Positions 11,294 through 23,939 of a stretch of DNA of 64,000 nt are shown here, in pieces (the first letter of the stretch is position 1; each line of letters begins with the position of its first letter). The position numbers and the translations under genes are program-made. The notes below the pieces were generated by a model. It had not been told where the DNA came from. It saw nothing but the letters and a program-made list of their open reading frames with translations, and made no database searches. Origin of the DNA: Gamarada debralockiae. Taxonomy: Eukaryota > Ascomycota > Leotiomycetes > Helotiales > Hyphodiscaceae. The stretch spans positions 120,467 to 184,466 of the forward strand of contig NXFV01001493.1 in the NCBI GenBank assembly GCA_002803225.1. The letters are read 5' to 3'.

Positions 11294-13651
11294 AACTAGA
11301 ACAGTTGATAAACATTCAAGTACCAGCCACCCAGACCAGCAAATTCAATGGAAATTCCCTTCCACAATCTTCGCAAACAAGAAACCCCACTGCTTTACAC
11401 AACCCGCAATTGCACCGAAAGCTGCCAGCATGCTATTCTGATCTGCAAAGAGATTCAACCAGCTGACCGTACAGTACTCCCAATAATATCCCAATGTACT
11501 TAACCCAGGGTACAGATGCCGGTGTCAACATAACATCCAGGGTGAGAGCTGAAAGCATAGTCCCTGAGATTCGGGTATGTAGTTGTAAGGGTGCCGGATT
11601 CGCCGTATGGTACAAGGGCTCGCTGGAGACAAAGCATGGTAGCTGTTACCCATGCCTGGCCTGCGGAAGAAAGACGCGAGCGCGGAGACTGAAAGAGCGT
11701 GCAGTAGTGGGCGCCGTAGGCGAGAAGCTAATATGAGACGTGAGGTAGTAGTATACTCTAGAGCATACCGATGAGCGTTCTCAGAAGAGGGTATTGCAAA
11801 ATGAATGACTTAATAGTAGACACTTACCCACTGCTCCCACAGTCGTATTTCGTTTCGAGACACTGCGAGTAGAATGTGCAGGTGATAGGGACCGGATACT
11901 TGCAGGGTTGAGGGACTTCGCGGATGTCGAGCAGTCGCTATTTGTCGGGATAGCGCTGCAGGTGGCGATTGTGAATGCTAAGAAAAAGGAGAGAATGGCG
12001 GAGAGGTCTCATTTTGGTTGATAGCAGGAAGGAGCCATTGGCGATGAAAATTTGTGACTGTGCGTTTATGACTCGAGGCATCAAGTGCAGATGAAAGTTA
12101 ATTGTGGTGTAGACAATCGAGGAGAGAGATATAGCTAATTTTGAATGAGAAGCGTAGGGGAATTGCTTCTTGAAGCTGAGATCTAAAAGCAGAACCAAAC
12201 CAAAGATATATTACCACGCGTTGTTTGATGACACTCCCGTGAAGGTTGAGAGGACCGTGGAGGAGTTATATGCAGGTTTTCTCTTGAGGATCGTCAAATT
12301 GCTGAACGCATCAAATCACGATGATGATGTGTACTCCTCCAGGATCGTCGTGAAGTTTACTGATTAGATGTTGCTGCCCAAACCCTCCAAAATAAGAAGT
12401 GTGACTGGATCCTGCCCAAGGCACTTGAGAACGTCACATTGGTTAAGACGCGCATTCGGAGGGTTTAGTCGAGAATCCTGAGATCGCTTTCAACTGCAAA
12501 GGCTCATCACTCATATGATGTTCGTTGAACCTAAGCAAGAGGCTATAGAATGCATAGGATCATGTGACAACTAGGTTTGTCGACTTCCGAAGTGCTCATA
12601 TATGTCAGGAAGAGAGTATAGAGTACAAGCGCGAGTAATACTTGATGTGAAGACACAGAAAGCTCAAAAAGTCAAGCGAATTGATGGACAGTAATCAGAA
12701 TTCTCAGAGAACCGGAAGGTGCTAATTTTCGGAGGCCGCCAATCCGACACTTTTCCGTCGGCAGCGCCACTGCTCCTTCCCCCTCATTCTCGCTCGTATT
12801 TCTATATGCAAGTAAAAATGGCTGCACTTGCACTGCTTTCTTAATCGCTCGTGATGTCAACCTCATTTCGATTAAGTACTTTGTCCCGGGATCCAAGTTC
12901 GCTTCCAAATTTCCCCTGAACTGCTGGCGGGAGCCTACAGATCTCGACTTGCACAGGCTTAGTGGGATGCTGACGGGGACACAAATGCCATCTTATAAAC
13001 CCCAACTATCGCCAAATCCGATATAGAATAGAGCTTGGGTCATCGCTACGACCATCAAACAGCGACCCGCAGAAGCCACATGTGCGCCAATTTGACCTTC
13101 TCACTGGCGCGGCACGGCAACCTGCCAAGGCTGCCAAGGCTGGCGCCCACCAATCAGCCCGAATCTTACAAAATCAATATTTCAATGAAGCCTGACCGAA
13201 CCCATCCCTTCGCTGCATGCGGACAGCCAAGACCGGCGTACAGGCTCTGGTCCCTGTGCTTGGGGGCCTGGATTCTCTATCCACCTTCCAGGTCTTGCAC
13301 CTTGCAATCCGTCACCTCCAGTGCTCAGGTACTAGTGACATGCATCACCAGCATCTCTCGTTGATGTTGCCAAGCACTAACACGACTCGCTGGATGGCAT
13401 GGCCCGTTGGCTCTGTCCCTGAAGCTAGCGCAGGCAATATCGCTCAATGTCAAAGTTACACCTGCCAGCTCTCAGCCACAGCTGAGATCCCTGGGCGGAA
13501 CTCTCTTTTCTCCAGTCCACGAGCGGCAGCTTTCCGTCATTAAGTATGGCAGGCCTCTTCATCTGAACTTTTCTTGTCTTCACTTTCTCTCGTTTTTGTG
13601 TTTCGATCACGATAATTACCACCGTGGGTGTCTGTCAAGTGAACAGTCACC
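11294..13651. other. 2.4-kb region without a recognised gene
   Basis: Scattered short frames on both strands (for example 12170-12367 plus and 12672-12908 minus) lack recognisable domains and join to nothing. The last few hundred bases must contain the promoter of the secreted protein starting at 13652. A pyrimidine-rich stretch at 13560-13610 is typical of fungal leaders. No repeat or RNA gene is seen. Confidence 0.4.
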
Positions 13652-16600
13652 ATGTGGGCGAAGGTTTTTTTCTTCTTGGCATTCGTGCCTGCACTCGTTC
13701 GTTCCTTGGCTGCTACGGACGAGATCCAGGATGCTGATCCGGCTCAATCCGGGTACCTCGATAATCATAATATGCACCCGGCAACGGTCGGGTCTTCAAT
13801 CTTCGGCTTACTTTGGAAAAATACGTACGGCGCGAAGGAAAAATGGTATGCGAAACCATTGGTCTATACTCCGCCTGGAGCCTCCCAATTGGTCTTCATC
13901 GCCTCGTCCATGAATGTCATCCGAACTTTAGACGCCGTCAATGGGACTTTGTTGAACTCGAGGACTGTTCAACCTCCTTTCCTGCAGAGTGATATCGGGT
14001 GCACAGATATTCCGGACTACATTGGCATCATTGTGAGTAGCAACTGTCAATAAATTTTCGAAATTTTAACACTGCCAAGGGTACTCCGATTATCGATCCA
14101 ACTACCAATACTGTGTATTTCTTCTCCAAAGGGTACAAAAATGCAGCATCCAGTGGTGGAGTTGCCAACGGTGAGTGTTCGAAAACTAGTCCTAGAGAAT
14201 GCTCTCTCACATAAACAGGCATCTACAAATTCTATGCCGTGGATGTGCAGACTCTCCAAGACAAGCCTGGTTTCCCCGTCGTGATCGATGGTCACTATGC
14301 GGACAATGATCCCACAAGGTATTAGATCTCTCTTTTACACCGAGTCAGTAGCTGACACAGACAGGTACTTCATTGGAGGAACGGTCCTGCAGCGCCCCTC
14401 CTTGACTATGATCAATGGTGTTGTCATCGGTGGCTTCGGTGGCCACTGTGATCTTTTCAACTACACTGGCATGCTGGTCGCAGTCAGTACTACTGCTGAT
14501 GTTGGTGAGTTATCCTCGCCCCTGATCTAACTATCAAGCTCATTCTGATTAGGCGTGACCTCTATCTTCGCTATGGAGTCCAGCCCAGGAGCCCCTCCGG
14601 TCGTATCAGACATCACTGTCCAGCAAGGGGGTAAGGCTGGTATCTGGCAGGGTGGAATGGGTCTTGCAACAGACAACGGGCGCTTGTTTTGCGCCACTGG
14701 GTACGTAACCCAAGTACTGCCACCTTGAATTATTCTAACTTTGTGCACAGAAACGGAATGGGCCACGCCAACGGTGATGTTGCTGCATCGGGACGAACAC
14801 CACTCTCTACCCTGGATGAAATCGTTGGAGATTTTGCAGTCTCTACATCTGGCAAGATCACCCTTTCAGATTACTTCGAGCCGTACGAGTATGTTTCCAT
14901 GGACGCCGGAGACAGAGATCTCGGGTCGGGGGGTGTTGCTTTACTTGATCCGACCACGTTCAGTGCTACTGGAATTTCGAGAATGGCCGTCTCAATTGGC
15001 AAGAACGGAAAAGCTTACATCATGAATGCAAACAATCTTGGTGGGTTTAAGCAGGGAGCGGGAGGAACTGACAACATCATCCAAACCATCAATGCTGCTG
15101 GATCCGTCTTCGCGGGTTCTGGTTCGTATCCGCTTGAAGGTGGATACATCTATTTCACCCCTGTCGGATATCCAACCGTGTGTTACAAGATGGGTCTCGA
15201 CACAAATGGAAAGCCTACCTTCACCCTCGTCGGTCAGACTTCGACCAATGGAGCTGGAAGAGTCGGCATCGGTATTCCTACAGTCACGACCTACAAGGGT
15301 CAAGCAGGGACAGCAATCCTTTGGATCTCGGATCCCAATCTGGGACTTCAAGCTTTCAACGCTGTTCCCGTCAATGGAGTTCTCACCCCGATTCCCTTGA
15401 CAGCAACTGGAGGTCTGAATAAGTTCCTCCGCCCAGCATTCGGAGACGGCCGACTCTATGTCTCTGATACCAATGGAAACATCATCTGCTTGGGTTCTCC
15501 TGTCGCCCTACCCTTACAGTGCAGCCAGCCTGTTGACTTCGGCGATGTTGCCGTTGGAAGCACATCCACCAGAGTGATCAACTGTACCGCACTGATTGCC
15601 ATCACCTCAATCAACGGGTGCACCACTGGAGATAAGACCTGGCAGTGCGATAACTCTACTCTGCCAAAAGGATCTTTGGCTCAAGGCGCAACGTTCTCGT
15701 TCCCAGTCACGTGGAATCTTACTCAATCTTCCATCAACGACGCCCAGAATGCTTCTTTTGGCAAGGTTCTACCTGGAGTCGCAAGTACGAGCTTGAACAT
15801 CTACACAACAAATGCAATCGCGAAATATAGCAACCAGCTACCCATCTCCCTCACTGGCAACACGGTCTCCAAGACCGCCTTCTTGACCATCGCTCCGCCA
15901 GAAGTCGACTTCGGAGGAGTAGTCGTCGGCTCAGCAGGCGCTACATCCGGCCTATCCGCAGCCGTCATTCTCGCCAACGTCGGTGCTCAAAACCTGACCT
16001 TTTTAGGCTTGGCTTGGACCAACAGTGTCGATACCCAGGATGGACCCGTGACTTACACGAATATCACTAAAGGCAATCTTGGCGCTGGATTCACGTCTTC
16101 GAGTTTGCCTCAAGTTGGGGATATCTTGGGAACCGGTCAATCAATCAGTATTCCCCTGCAATTCGTCGCGAATGTCACGGGCGCGTACTCGACGTTCGTA
16201 GAATTTTGGACGACTGGAGGAAATGGCTATGTGCTGCTGACTGGCTCGGCTTCTACTGCCCCTGTTGCCAATATCTCTATTTCGACTGTGGAAGGAGGAT
16301 GGGATTACTCCGAGCCAGTTGTAATGAATTTCGGTAACGTGCTTGCGGGAAATACGACTTCGGAGTACATCCGTATCTGCAATTCTGGCGGATCGGCACT
16401 TACTATCACTAAGAGCAAGCCGCCGGTCGACACTGAGTTGCTAGCCCCCAATGCTGGCGTTGATCTCCATGAAGCTCAGACGATTGATATCAATTCCTGC
16501 GCTCTTGGTCAAGTTTCAATCGTCGCAGCGCCTCTTGGTGTGAACAGACTGGATCATACTGTGTCTGATGTGTGGATCTTGAATACTGAGTAAGTCGCCA

Positions 16601-18673
16601 TTTCATTACACTACGCATATGCTGATAATGGATAGCGACGTAACATTCGGTGTCCATGACGTCCAAGTAACAGCCAATATCGTAACCCGCCAAGTCGGGC
16701 CCCTCCTCTCCAACGGCTCAGCCGAATACCGTAAGCATAAACGGCTCCTTAATTTTGCGCTTCCCGCTTTCAACCTGTTTCACCTCTATTCTCAGTTACT
16801 CCAAAGCCTCCACCAAGCCAGCAATTTTACTCCTTTCTTGCAGCTGCTTCCTGGAAACAGAGCTGACTCCCCTTTTATTAAGTCTACCTAGGCTGCTACT
16901 ACGACGGCGGGGGCCGCCAACTGCAAAAACAATTTAACAGCGCGTCTAACGAAAACGGGCAATGCCAGACTACTTGCTTTAATGCAGGGTATATGTTTGC
17001 TGGTACGGAGTACCATACGGAATGCTGGTGTGGGAATACTGCACCGAGTTATTTGAAGTATACGAGTGAGAGCCTGAAGAAGTGCGCGTTCAGTTGTCCC
17101 GGGGATACAACCCAGGCGTGTGGGGGCGATGGGACGTATTTGAGTGTGTACTATGATAGGACCAAGTATGTTCCTGGGCCGGACTCGATCCCGGGGGCGG
17201 GTAGCGCGTCTTCAAGCTCTACTGTGTCGTCGACAATAGTTTCTAGCTCCTCCTCGTTGACTACAGGGACGGTTTCCACAACTTCAGTATCAACGGGGTC
17301 AGTGTCTACGAGCTCGGTATTCACGGGTTCCGTCTCAAATACCACGGCTACGGCATCTTCCACTTCAAGCACGACCTCGACACCTACTGGCCCCGTAATT
17401 GTCCAGACAGTTGGAGCATTTTCATATGTTGGATGTTATACTGAAGCTACGACCGGCCGCGCCTTGACTGGCTTGACTTACGCGAATGATAATATGACGG
17501 TTGAGATCTGCGCTGCTAAGTGTGCTGGGTTTACGTGGATGGGTGTTGAGTATCGGAGAGAATGTGAGTTTTATGCCCTCGCTGACGCTGTCCGAGGTAC
17601 ACTTTACTGATAGATTACAGGCTACTGCGGAAATACCGTCAATGCTGGAAGTGTCCTCTCGACCACTGGCAACACTTGCTCGCTTACTTGCTTGGCTAAT
17701 GCTTTTGAATATGTAGGTCCTTTGCTGTCATCTGTTGGGCACGAGTGCTAATCGGACACAGTGTGGCGGGCCATCCAGGCTCTCTATGTACAACACACTC
17801 TCTAATGGAGGCTCAGCTGGTGGATCTAGTTCCAGTTCAAGCTCGAGCAGCTTTGTCTCATCGTCTTCGTCCGCTGATTCATCGTCATCGAGCCAATCGA
17901 GCACAACCTCTCAGCTATCCTCGTCGACCAGCTCCAGTCAATCAAGCACCTCATCGGCAGGGGCTTCATCTGTTTCCTCTCCATCATCCATTTCACAAAG
18001 CTCCCCGTCATCCTCTCAGTCATCTTTCTCCTCTTCCAGCACCGCTCAAAGCACAACAACAACATCCCCATTATCCACCCAATCTACCTCCACCTCTTCA
18101 TCAGTACCCACCACCTCGCCCACCTCCGGCGCAGCCTCATCCACAGCCCTCATCACAACAACCTCCACCTCCTCATCAGTACTCACCACCTCGCCCACCT
18201 CCGGCGCAGCCTCATCCACAGCCCTCATAACAACAACCTCCACCTCTCTCACCACCTCCAAATCAACCCCCACAATTTCAGCAATCCGCGGCTTCGCCTC
18301 CCTAGGCTGCTTCTCCGATCCCGCCGGCGGTCCCTTCGGCGGTCACAACATGCCTAAGCTCTTCAGCAACGATAGCATGACGCCTGATCTATGCATTTCC
18401 TCAGCCCTCGCCCGGCTTTCCGCTACTCCAGCAACTACTTTCCTCTACGCAGGCGTCGAGTACGGCCGTGAATGCTATGCGGGCAGCGTGGCCCCAACGC
18501 CCGAGCCCACGAGTTTGGTGGGGAGTAAGGCGTGCACGATGACTTGTAAAGGTGATGCGGGACAGAAATGTGGAGGGGGTAATCAGTATAATTTGTGGGC
18601 GGCGACGAGTGCGACGGTGACGGGGACGGGGAGTACGGTGTGGCAAAGTGCGCCGGCGGTTAGTACGGCGTAG
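13652..18673 (+). CDS. Secreted modular protein: PQQ/propeller-like domain, ASH-like modules, three WSC domains
   Basis: Ten exons: 13652-14032, 14080-14170, 14219-14318, 14365-14504, 14553-14700, 14751-16589, 16636-16730, 16892-17563, 17621-17712 and 17762-18673. They join in frame to 1489 residues. Residues 1-18 (MWAKVFFFLAFVPALVRS) are a signal peptide. To about residue 600 the sequence reads like a quinoprotein/beta-propeller domain (LVFIASSMNVIRTLDAVNGTLL; GRLFCATGNGMG). Three beta-sandwich modules follow with the ASH/HYDIN signature: VDFGDVAVGSTSTRVINC, VDFGGVVVGSAGATSG and MNFGNVLAGNTTSEYI. Next come three WSC carbohydrate-binding domains (CYYDGGGRQL...CWCGN; GCYTEATTGRAL...CYCGNT; GCFSDPAGG...ECYAGS), separated by Ser/Thr-rich, probably O-glycosylated linkers. 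There is no C-terminal membrane segment or clear GPI signal. The role is probably extracellular or wall-associated; substrate unknown. The 161-nt intron at 16731-16891 is the least certain. Confidence 0.85.
18087..18236 (+). repeat. 75-bp tandem duplication in the last Ser/Thr linker
   Basis: Units 18087-18161 and 18162-18236 differ at only three positions I can see, and a third copy starts but breaks off at about 18250. Each encodes a 25-residue Ser/Thr/Pro block containing TTSPTSGAASSTAL. The high identity marks a recent duplication, and the array could vary in length between strains. Confidence 0.92.
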
Positions 18674-19412
18674 TGCTAGGGATGTGAAGGGGGGTTGTGT
18701 ATAGAGGGGTTGGCGGTTGGTTGAGGTTCGGTGTTTGGTTAGAATGGAGGATTTTGTAATTAGATTTCGTGGCAGAGGGAAAGGTTGGAGTGTAATGGAA
18801 TGAAATGTTCTCAGATGTTAATGGGCTAAGCAAAGATAGCACACACTAAAAATAACTAAAAATTAAGTCTAAGAGATTGAGAGAAGGGTATTCGGACCCC
18901 TATGAGAATTCAGACTGATTGAATCAGCCAGAGTTTAAAAATTGGTTGAGGATGGTCTAATTTCAAATCATTGTGAGGTTTATATGCTCTGAAAGGATTT
19001 ATATATTCTCTCCATTCCTCTTTTGCGCCAAGTTGGACTTGACACTGGACCAATTGTAGGTCCCAACCCCCACCCCTTTAACAGGAAGCGAGCCCTCTCG
19101 ACAATTCGGGAAGGACCCTGGAAAATTCCCCGCGCATAATCTACGTCATCGGGCTCCTCGCCCAGAATCCATGCCCAGCGCCACAATAACTGAACACAGG
19201 GTTCTTGAACGACAGAAACAGGTTTCTAGCGTAATGCGGAAGTGGCTTGTGATGATATATTGCATTGTCGAACCTTCAGGAACTATATAATTGCAGTTGC
19301 TAATTCTCCCAAGTGTTTAACCATTCTCGCTCAGAAAGCTTCCGAGTTACATCGCTTCAGCTCAAGTGCCAACATACGCATTACGCTTCTACTTTCACCA
19401 ATCATCATCAAC
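18674..19412. other. Intergenic region
   Basis: AT-rich sequence follows the WSC gene (18700-18960), with no coding content. The 19250-19400 part with pyrimidine runs should be the promoter and leader of the small protein at 19413. Confidence 0.45.
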
Positions 19413-19928
19413 ATGGCTGGACTACTCGGCGGCGGTGGTGGAAACAATAACAAAGGAGGTGGACTTCTTGGAGGGTTGGTCTTTCCGTATCTGAACTTCT
19501 GCGCCTGGAGTTTGGTGCATATGAGAAGGGAGAAGCTCACACATTTGGCAGACTCCTGAGCACTGTCGACGACACAACGAAAGAACTCCCAGTCGTTGGC
19601 CAAATCACCTCGCCTCTCCTCAAGACCGTTGGAGGTATCACCGATGGACTCCCAATCGTACGTTCCCATCTCTCCTCTCCCCAGAAACTTTTGAACATGG
19701 CTAACAACGTATGCGATCTAGGTCGGTTCCGGGTCTGCTCTTGGAGGTCAACAACGATCCCCTCAACAAGTCCAACAACAGCAATACCAACCCCCCGTGC
19801 AACCCAAACGAGTCTTGACAGAAGAAGAGAAGAAAGCAAAGGCACTGGCCAAGAAGAAGAGACTTATCGAGTTGAAGAAGCAGCAGCTAGCACTTGAAGC
19901 TGCCGAATTGGAGATGGACGATGATTGA
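19413..19928 (+). CDS. Small Gly/Gln-rich protein with basic C-terminal helix, unknown
   Basis: Exons 19413-19474, 19552-19657 and 19722-19928 splice in frame to 124 residues. The N-terminus is Gly-rich (MAGLLGGGGGNNNKGGG) without a signal peptide. The middle has LPVVGQITSPLLKTVGGITDG, an amphipathic or hydrophobic stretch. A Gln/Pro-rich segment leads to a charged helix (EEEKKAKALAKKKRLIELKK) and an acidic tail (MDDD). The introns are 77 and 64 nt with normal ends. I do not recognise a family. Low complexity plus a charged helix suggests a small cytosolic or structural protein, which is inference only. Confidence 0.65.
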
Positions 19929-21479
19929 GCTCTTCGTGTTGTATAAGACTGGCGCATTGGGTTGCAGAATGGATTTTTACTTTGCTCTCCATATTTTGCT
20001 AGCGAATTACGGAGTTTATCTGACTGCATTGTAAGAAGTATACAGAATTTGAGCCTTGCATTACTCAAAGCTGTCCCTATTGTCAGTGTTATCTTTCAGA
20101 GTGCAAATATTATTCGTTAGATACACGGCCTGAAATTGCCTGTGTAGCGGACCCACGGTCTCGGGAATTCGATTGCTCTGGAGCATTGCATGGCAGGCGG
20201 CAGCAACATCCCCTCGGACTTCCAAAATCTTTTGGATCCTAAGTCACTCATACGCGTGACGACTCGCAAAGAATTCCATCCGAACGATGAGACAAGGAGA
20301 GTTCAGTCGCAAATCCAGTACGCTCATCGATCCCGCCAAATTAAAATTCTCTTCTGTCTTTAACCATTGAAACCAATCCTCTAACGGTGTCTAATTATCC
20401 CTTCTCTAGTGCAAGACATCTTTTCTATCTACTCGAATAAAAATGCCGTATCTACTCGTCAATAATCTCTGCCCCTCTGCTTTTGCTTCAATCCTCAGCA
20501 CCAAGTCTTCATTTCTTGACTCTCCCCTCCACGTCGATCAGAGAACAAGGAAGCGTCGCTCTACACTCATCTCCCTCGCTCGAATCCGCAACGCCACTAT
20601 CCCTCAGAACATCCATAAATCCTTGCTCGCCAGACAATGCCTGATCCAACTTATAACCCTTTACTCCAGAGTAGTAACCAACGCCAAACCAGCAATACCG
20701 CACATCACAGCCCAAATCGTCTTTTGATTGCATCCGCAAAAGCATGCTTCAAGATCATGGTTTCAGGTGCGTTGGAGGGCAGAGTGCGTATTGTGGCAAG
20801 CAACGTGATAGCGACGGGAAAGATGCAAGGATTGACGTCATGCGATTTTGGAAGATTGTTCCTCCGCTATTCTCCGCTTTTGATCATTCGAGGCACTGTT
20901 ACACAGACGCCAAACTCTGACGCGGAAGAAAGTGAGAAGCCAGCAGCGATTCGCTATTTTTTTTGGACGAACGCTCGATTGAATGCTGAGATTAATGCCT
21001 GGAAACAGTAGCCCGATCCCTTATGCCACCCACCAACATTAGGAAAACCCATTGCACAATACCTGTTCCTACATCTAGCAAGTACAATAACCCATTCCAG
21101 AGTAGTGAGCGTGAACCCAGTGTAGAGAGATCAGCGGTAGCAGTCAGTTCGTGAGGCTACGATACCGACGATCGCGCACAAGAGACGACCGTCAATGTTT
21201 GCGAGAGAGCTGATAAGCCGGTTTGGATGGGTGTGTAAGATTGTGAAGCCTCGAAGTAGAGAGGCATATAGTAGACTAATGACCAGAATGGTGCCGTGGA
21301 GGAAGGTGACTAGGTAAGTGATTGCCATCGACCTGTTGTGAACATCTTCATAGGCAGGAGTGTATTTCTTGCTCTTCAATTTACTGAGGAAGCATATACC
21401 TGGTGTAGTATGAAAAGAAAGGTTCCAAATATGCCGAGTAAGAGTGAGGAATACATAACTCCACTAATGTAAGGTAAGT
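19929..21479. other. Region with only weak, possibly decayed coding traces
   Basis: A plus-strand frame at 20637-21011 (124 codons) and a hydrophobic minus-strand frame at 21131-21379 (SMAITYLVTFLHGTILVISLLYASLL) could be pieces of genes. On the minus strand an upstream hydrophobic stretch (LLLGIFGTFLFILH, 21400-21455) hints at a small multi-pass membrane protein. I could not find splice sites that join the pieces in frame. It may be a gene eroded beside the repeat copy at 21480. Confidence 0.35.
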
Positions 21480-21717
21480 GATGAGGCTGTACCGACAGGA
21501 TGGAAGTCGGTCGTCCATTTTTGGCAGGTGGTGCCGCCTTGTGATAAAGGGACTCCTGGCTCTGCTTCTAGCTCAAGTTGTGGCTTTAGAAATGAGGGAG
21601 AAGGCGACCAAAGACTGATTCTCGTCAGGCATCACTACCTAAATCACCCCGAAACTCCTCCACACACCCAAAGCTAAGCCCAGCTAGGAGACCGACATCG
21701 AGTGGTGACAACAACTT
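21480..21717 (+). repeat. Dispersed repeat, copy 2
   Basis: Second copy of the element at 9804-10022, same orientation, about 238 bp. It shares long exact blocks, including ACTGATTCTCGT and GCATCACTACCTAAATCACC. The extra bases near 21540 (about TGATAAAGGGACTCC) are absent from copy 1. Confidence 0.85.
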
Positions 21718-21989
21718 CGTCCACCGTGACCACGTTCCCAATTCGGGCAGACAAAATGGCGGCCCGTCAACCTCCGTCAGACCGACTTCTACGATCGATA
21801 AGACCGCCTTAGCTTCGCGCACTCGACATCTGCGAACAACCCTATTTTGGACGACCACACTTTCAGGGCCAGTGCACAGTTTTTCGCAGCTGGTTCGTGA
21901 TGGATACAAAAGGATGGACCTGCTGCTACCACAGCGCCATCTTTTTGGGGCATTGGTACTCTCCTCATTCTACCTGAACCAGTTTCGCC

Positions 21990-22761
21990 ATGTATAATCC
22001 GTCAGAGTCCCAAGCAAACAAGCATTCCCTCGGCCAGCAGCATCCCAATGCCCTACGCGCCTCCCGCACAGCATACTCTCCCAAAGGCTCAAAGGAACCC
22101 TACAGACGCTCCGACAATATGTCGTCGAGTCGATGCGATGGCCATTCACTTGGGTACGAGATCAATATCCAGTCCCCATACTATCTGCATATCCACAGAC
22201 CGATCAGCAGCGCGACGAGGGAATGTCCTTTTGGGCAGCGTGATTTTGCCGCTGAGAGGGTTCACAAGATGAATGAACGTGTGCGAGATATACGGAGACT
22301 TCTTGGTGAGCTTGCCACTTGGTGCCAATTCCGCGTGTTAACTAACCTGCTGTCTTGTAGAAGCCGACTCTCGATACCTCTCCGCAATCCACGGCGATTT
22401 GCCAACTATCGACCATCATTCCCATCTCGACATCACTCTCAGCTATGACAGCTCTTCCGATGCCAATACCTATTCGAGCTTCGATCCCCACTCCGGCGCC
22501 TTCGACGAAACCTCGCGGAGTTGGGGTGCAGAGAGCCAAACAACAGACCTCCGTGGCATTGGACAGTGGACGAATGAAACCGAGGATAGTTCTTGGAGTT
22601 GGCGGCAGAGTTCATCTTCTATAGACGTAGCTAAAGACTCGAGCTTTGATCTCGCTAGAGTTCATGCCTTGGCTACGCAAAGTCCCTTTGAACTCTATTT
22701 TGATACGCGGAAGGCTGAAGAGGGAGCGTTGAACTTTCAAATGTATTCATCGCTGCCATGA
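21990..22761 (+). CDS. Hypothetical protein, two exons, acidic Ser/Asp/Trp-rich C-terminus
   Basis: Exons 21990-22305 and 22361-22761 splice in frame to 238 residues. The 55-nt intron has a strong branch site (GTTAACTAAC) and a CTTGTAG acceptor, which supports a real gene. The N-terminal third is basic and Ser-rich, with no signal peptide. A short helix (AERVHKMNERVRDIRRLLEA) spans the splice junction. The C-terminal half is rich in Asp, Ser and Trp (WSWRQSSSSIDVAKDSSFD). I recognise no domain. Confidence 0.6.
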
Positions 22762-23604
22762 CAATACAAACTTTTGTACGAAATCGTACCACAAGGATCT
22801 CTTAGTTGTGACACCTGCATGAATTCGACTCCGAATTGGGACGTGGAAGATCTGAAATATATTCAAGTGATGTTCATTTTCGCAGCTCAAATCATATTCC
22901 CTCTTGTGTATTGTCTTTTTATGAGATGAGTTCAGTTGGTATCGGTATCAGCATCAGTACCAGTACTTTACCCAGGCCGACCTTTGAAAATCTCGAGCCA
23001 GCAGTTGACCAGTGCGTGTTAAAGGCGTGTTGTATTGCTCCTTTGGAGACCTCCCCGGTTCGCGTGGTGTCGGGCGAGCTCTCGAAAGGGAGTGGCGCCG
23101 AAAGAGGAAGAAGGGGGTGCTGAGTTCCTGAATTCAAAAATTTGTGGGTAACTAAATTTCCTTCATTTCTTTCTAACAATTCCGCTATGAATTTGCTCAT
23201 TAATAATAGTTTGTGATCAGATACCGTATTATTTAAGAGAATGAAACATGGATCCGTTTGATCAAGGTCCAATTGATGGACAAGACTGGGGCAACTTTTG
23301 ATACAACAAATCTTCTCGGGTTCAATTGTTGATTCAAAACGAAAGGTTCGGGAGCGTCCAGTCAACCGTTTTTCAGAATTATATTCGCTGAAACCAGCCG
23401 ATAAGTTCTGATATCTCAGACCTCAAGTCAATGCGATCTGTCATTCTCTTCACATGGCAAGGTTCATCACAATTTACTTGATGTCAAACGAGTGTGGTAT
23501 TCAAAATAATACTGGGTTTTCTCGTGCAACAATGCTTCCAGCACCATTTTTCCGTTATCCTTCCCGGGTGTGCCCCGGGCATAAGCACTGGAGCCCCAAA
23601 CATC
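22762..23604. other. Intergenic region
   Basis: No gene is supported. A 148-codon minus-strand frame (22919-23365) lacks an ATG at its 5' end and shows no family motif. Confidence 0.4.
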
Positions 23605-23939
23605 CTACGCACAAGCAGTGCAAATCGCCGCCGCAGCGCTTGAGACCTCCAACCCAGTTATAATCCCGCAGGCACTGACCACGCAGTCAAAAGCATCAGA
23701 TGCAATCGCCGACGATGCGCTGCTCGAGCATTGGCAAGCATAGTCGGTGGCCGCGCAGCCAACTGCTGAGGCTGCGGAAGTGATGCAGGCAACCTTTCAT
23801 ACCGTCAACATGAGAATCATTGTGGTGGATGGTGGAAACGTACACCGCAAGTAGGGATCGCAGAAGTGGCTGTGCAGGTGGTTTGAGCAGACGCGATCGT
23901 TGCGCCGCAGAGAGCAAGAGCGAGGTGGATGTACTTCAT
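23605..23939 (-). CDS. Small secreted CFEM-domain protein
   Basis: Two minus-strand exons, 23939-23844 and 23793-23605, with a 50-nt intron (GTACGT...GAAAG) between them, give 94 residues. Residues 1-18 (MKYIHLALALCGATIASA) are a signal peptide. The mature protein has ten cysteines at 22, 31, 35, 45, 52, 54, 69, 74, 90 and 93. The arrangement IPTC-x3-C, then GCAATDYACQC, is the CFEM core, with Asp49 at the place of the haem-ligating aspartate of Csa2/Rbt5-type proteins. CFEM proteins act at the fungal surface in haem/iron capture, adhesion or as effectors. There is no GPI-like tail here, so the protein is probably released. The frame is far too short to be seen as one uninterrupted ORF because of the intron. 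Confidence 0.85.

Noticed and set aside
12170..12367. 65-codon plus-strand ORF
   Set aside because: Too short, no recognised motif, overlaps a minus-strand ORF of equal merit.
12672..12908. 78-codon minus-strand ORF with protein-like text
   Set aside because: No ATG-proximal context, splice partners or domain; could be chance in a 2.4-kb gene-free region.
17745..18230. 161-codon Pro/His-rich plus-strand ORF
   Set aside because: Shadow frame of the Ser/Thr-rich WSC linker; low-complexity repeats keep all frames open.
22919..23365. 148-codon minus-strand ORF
   Set aside because: No ATG at the 5' end and no family motif; composition not convincing.
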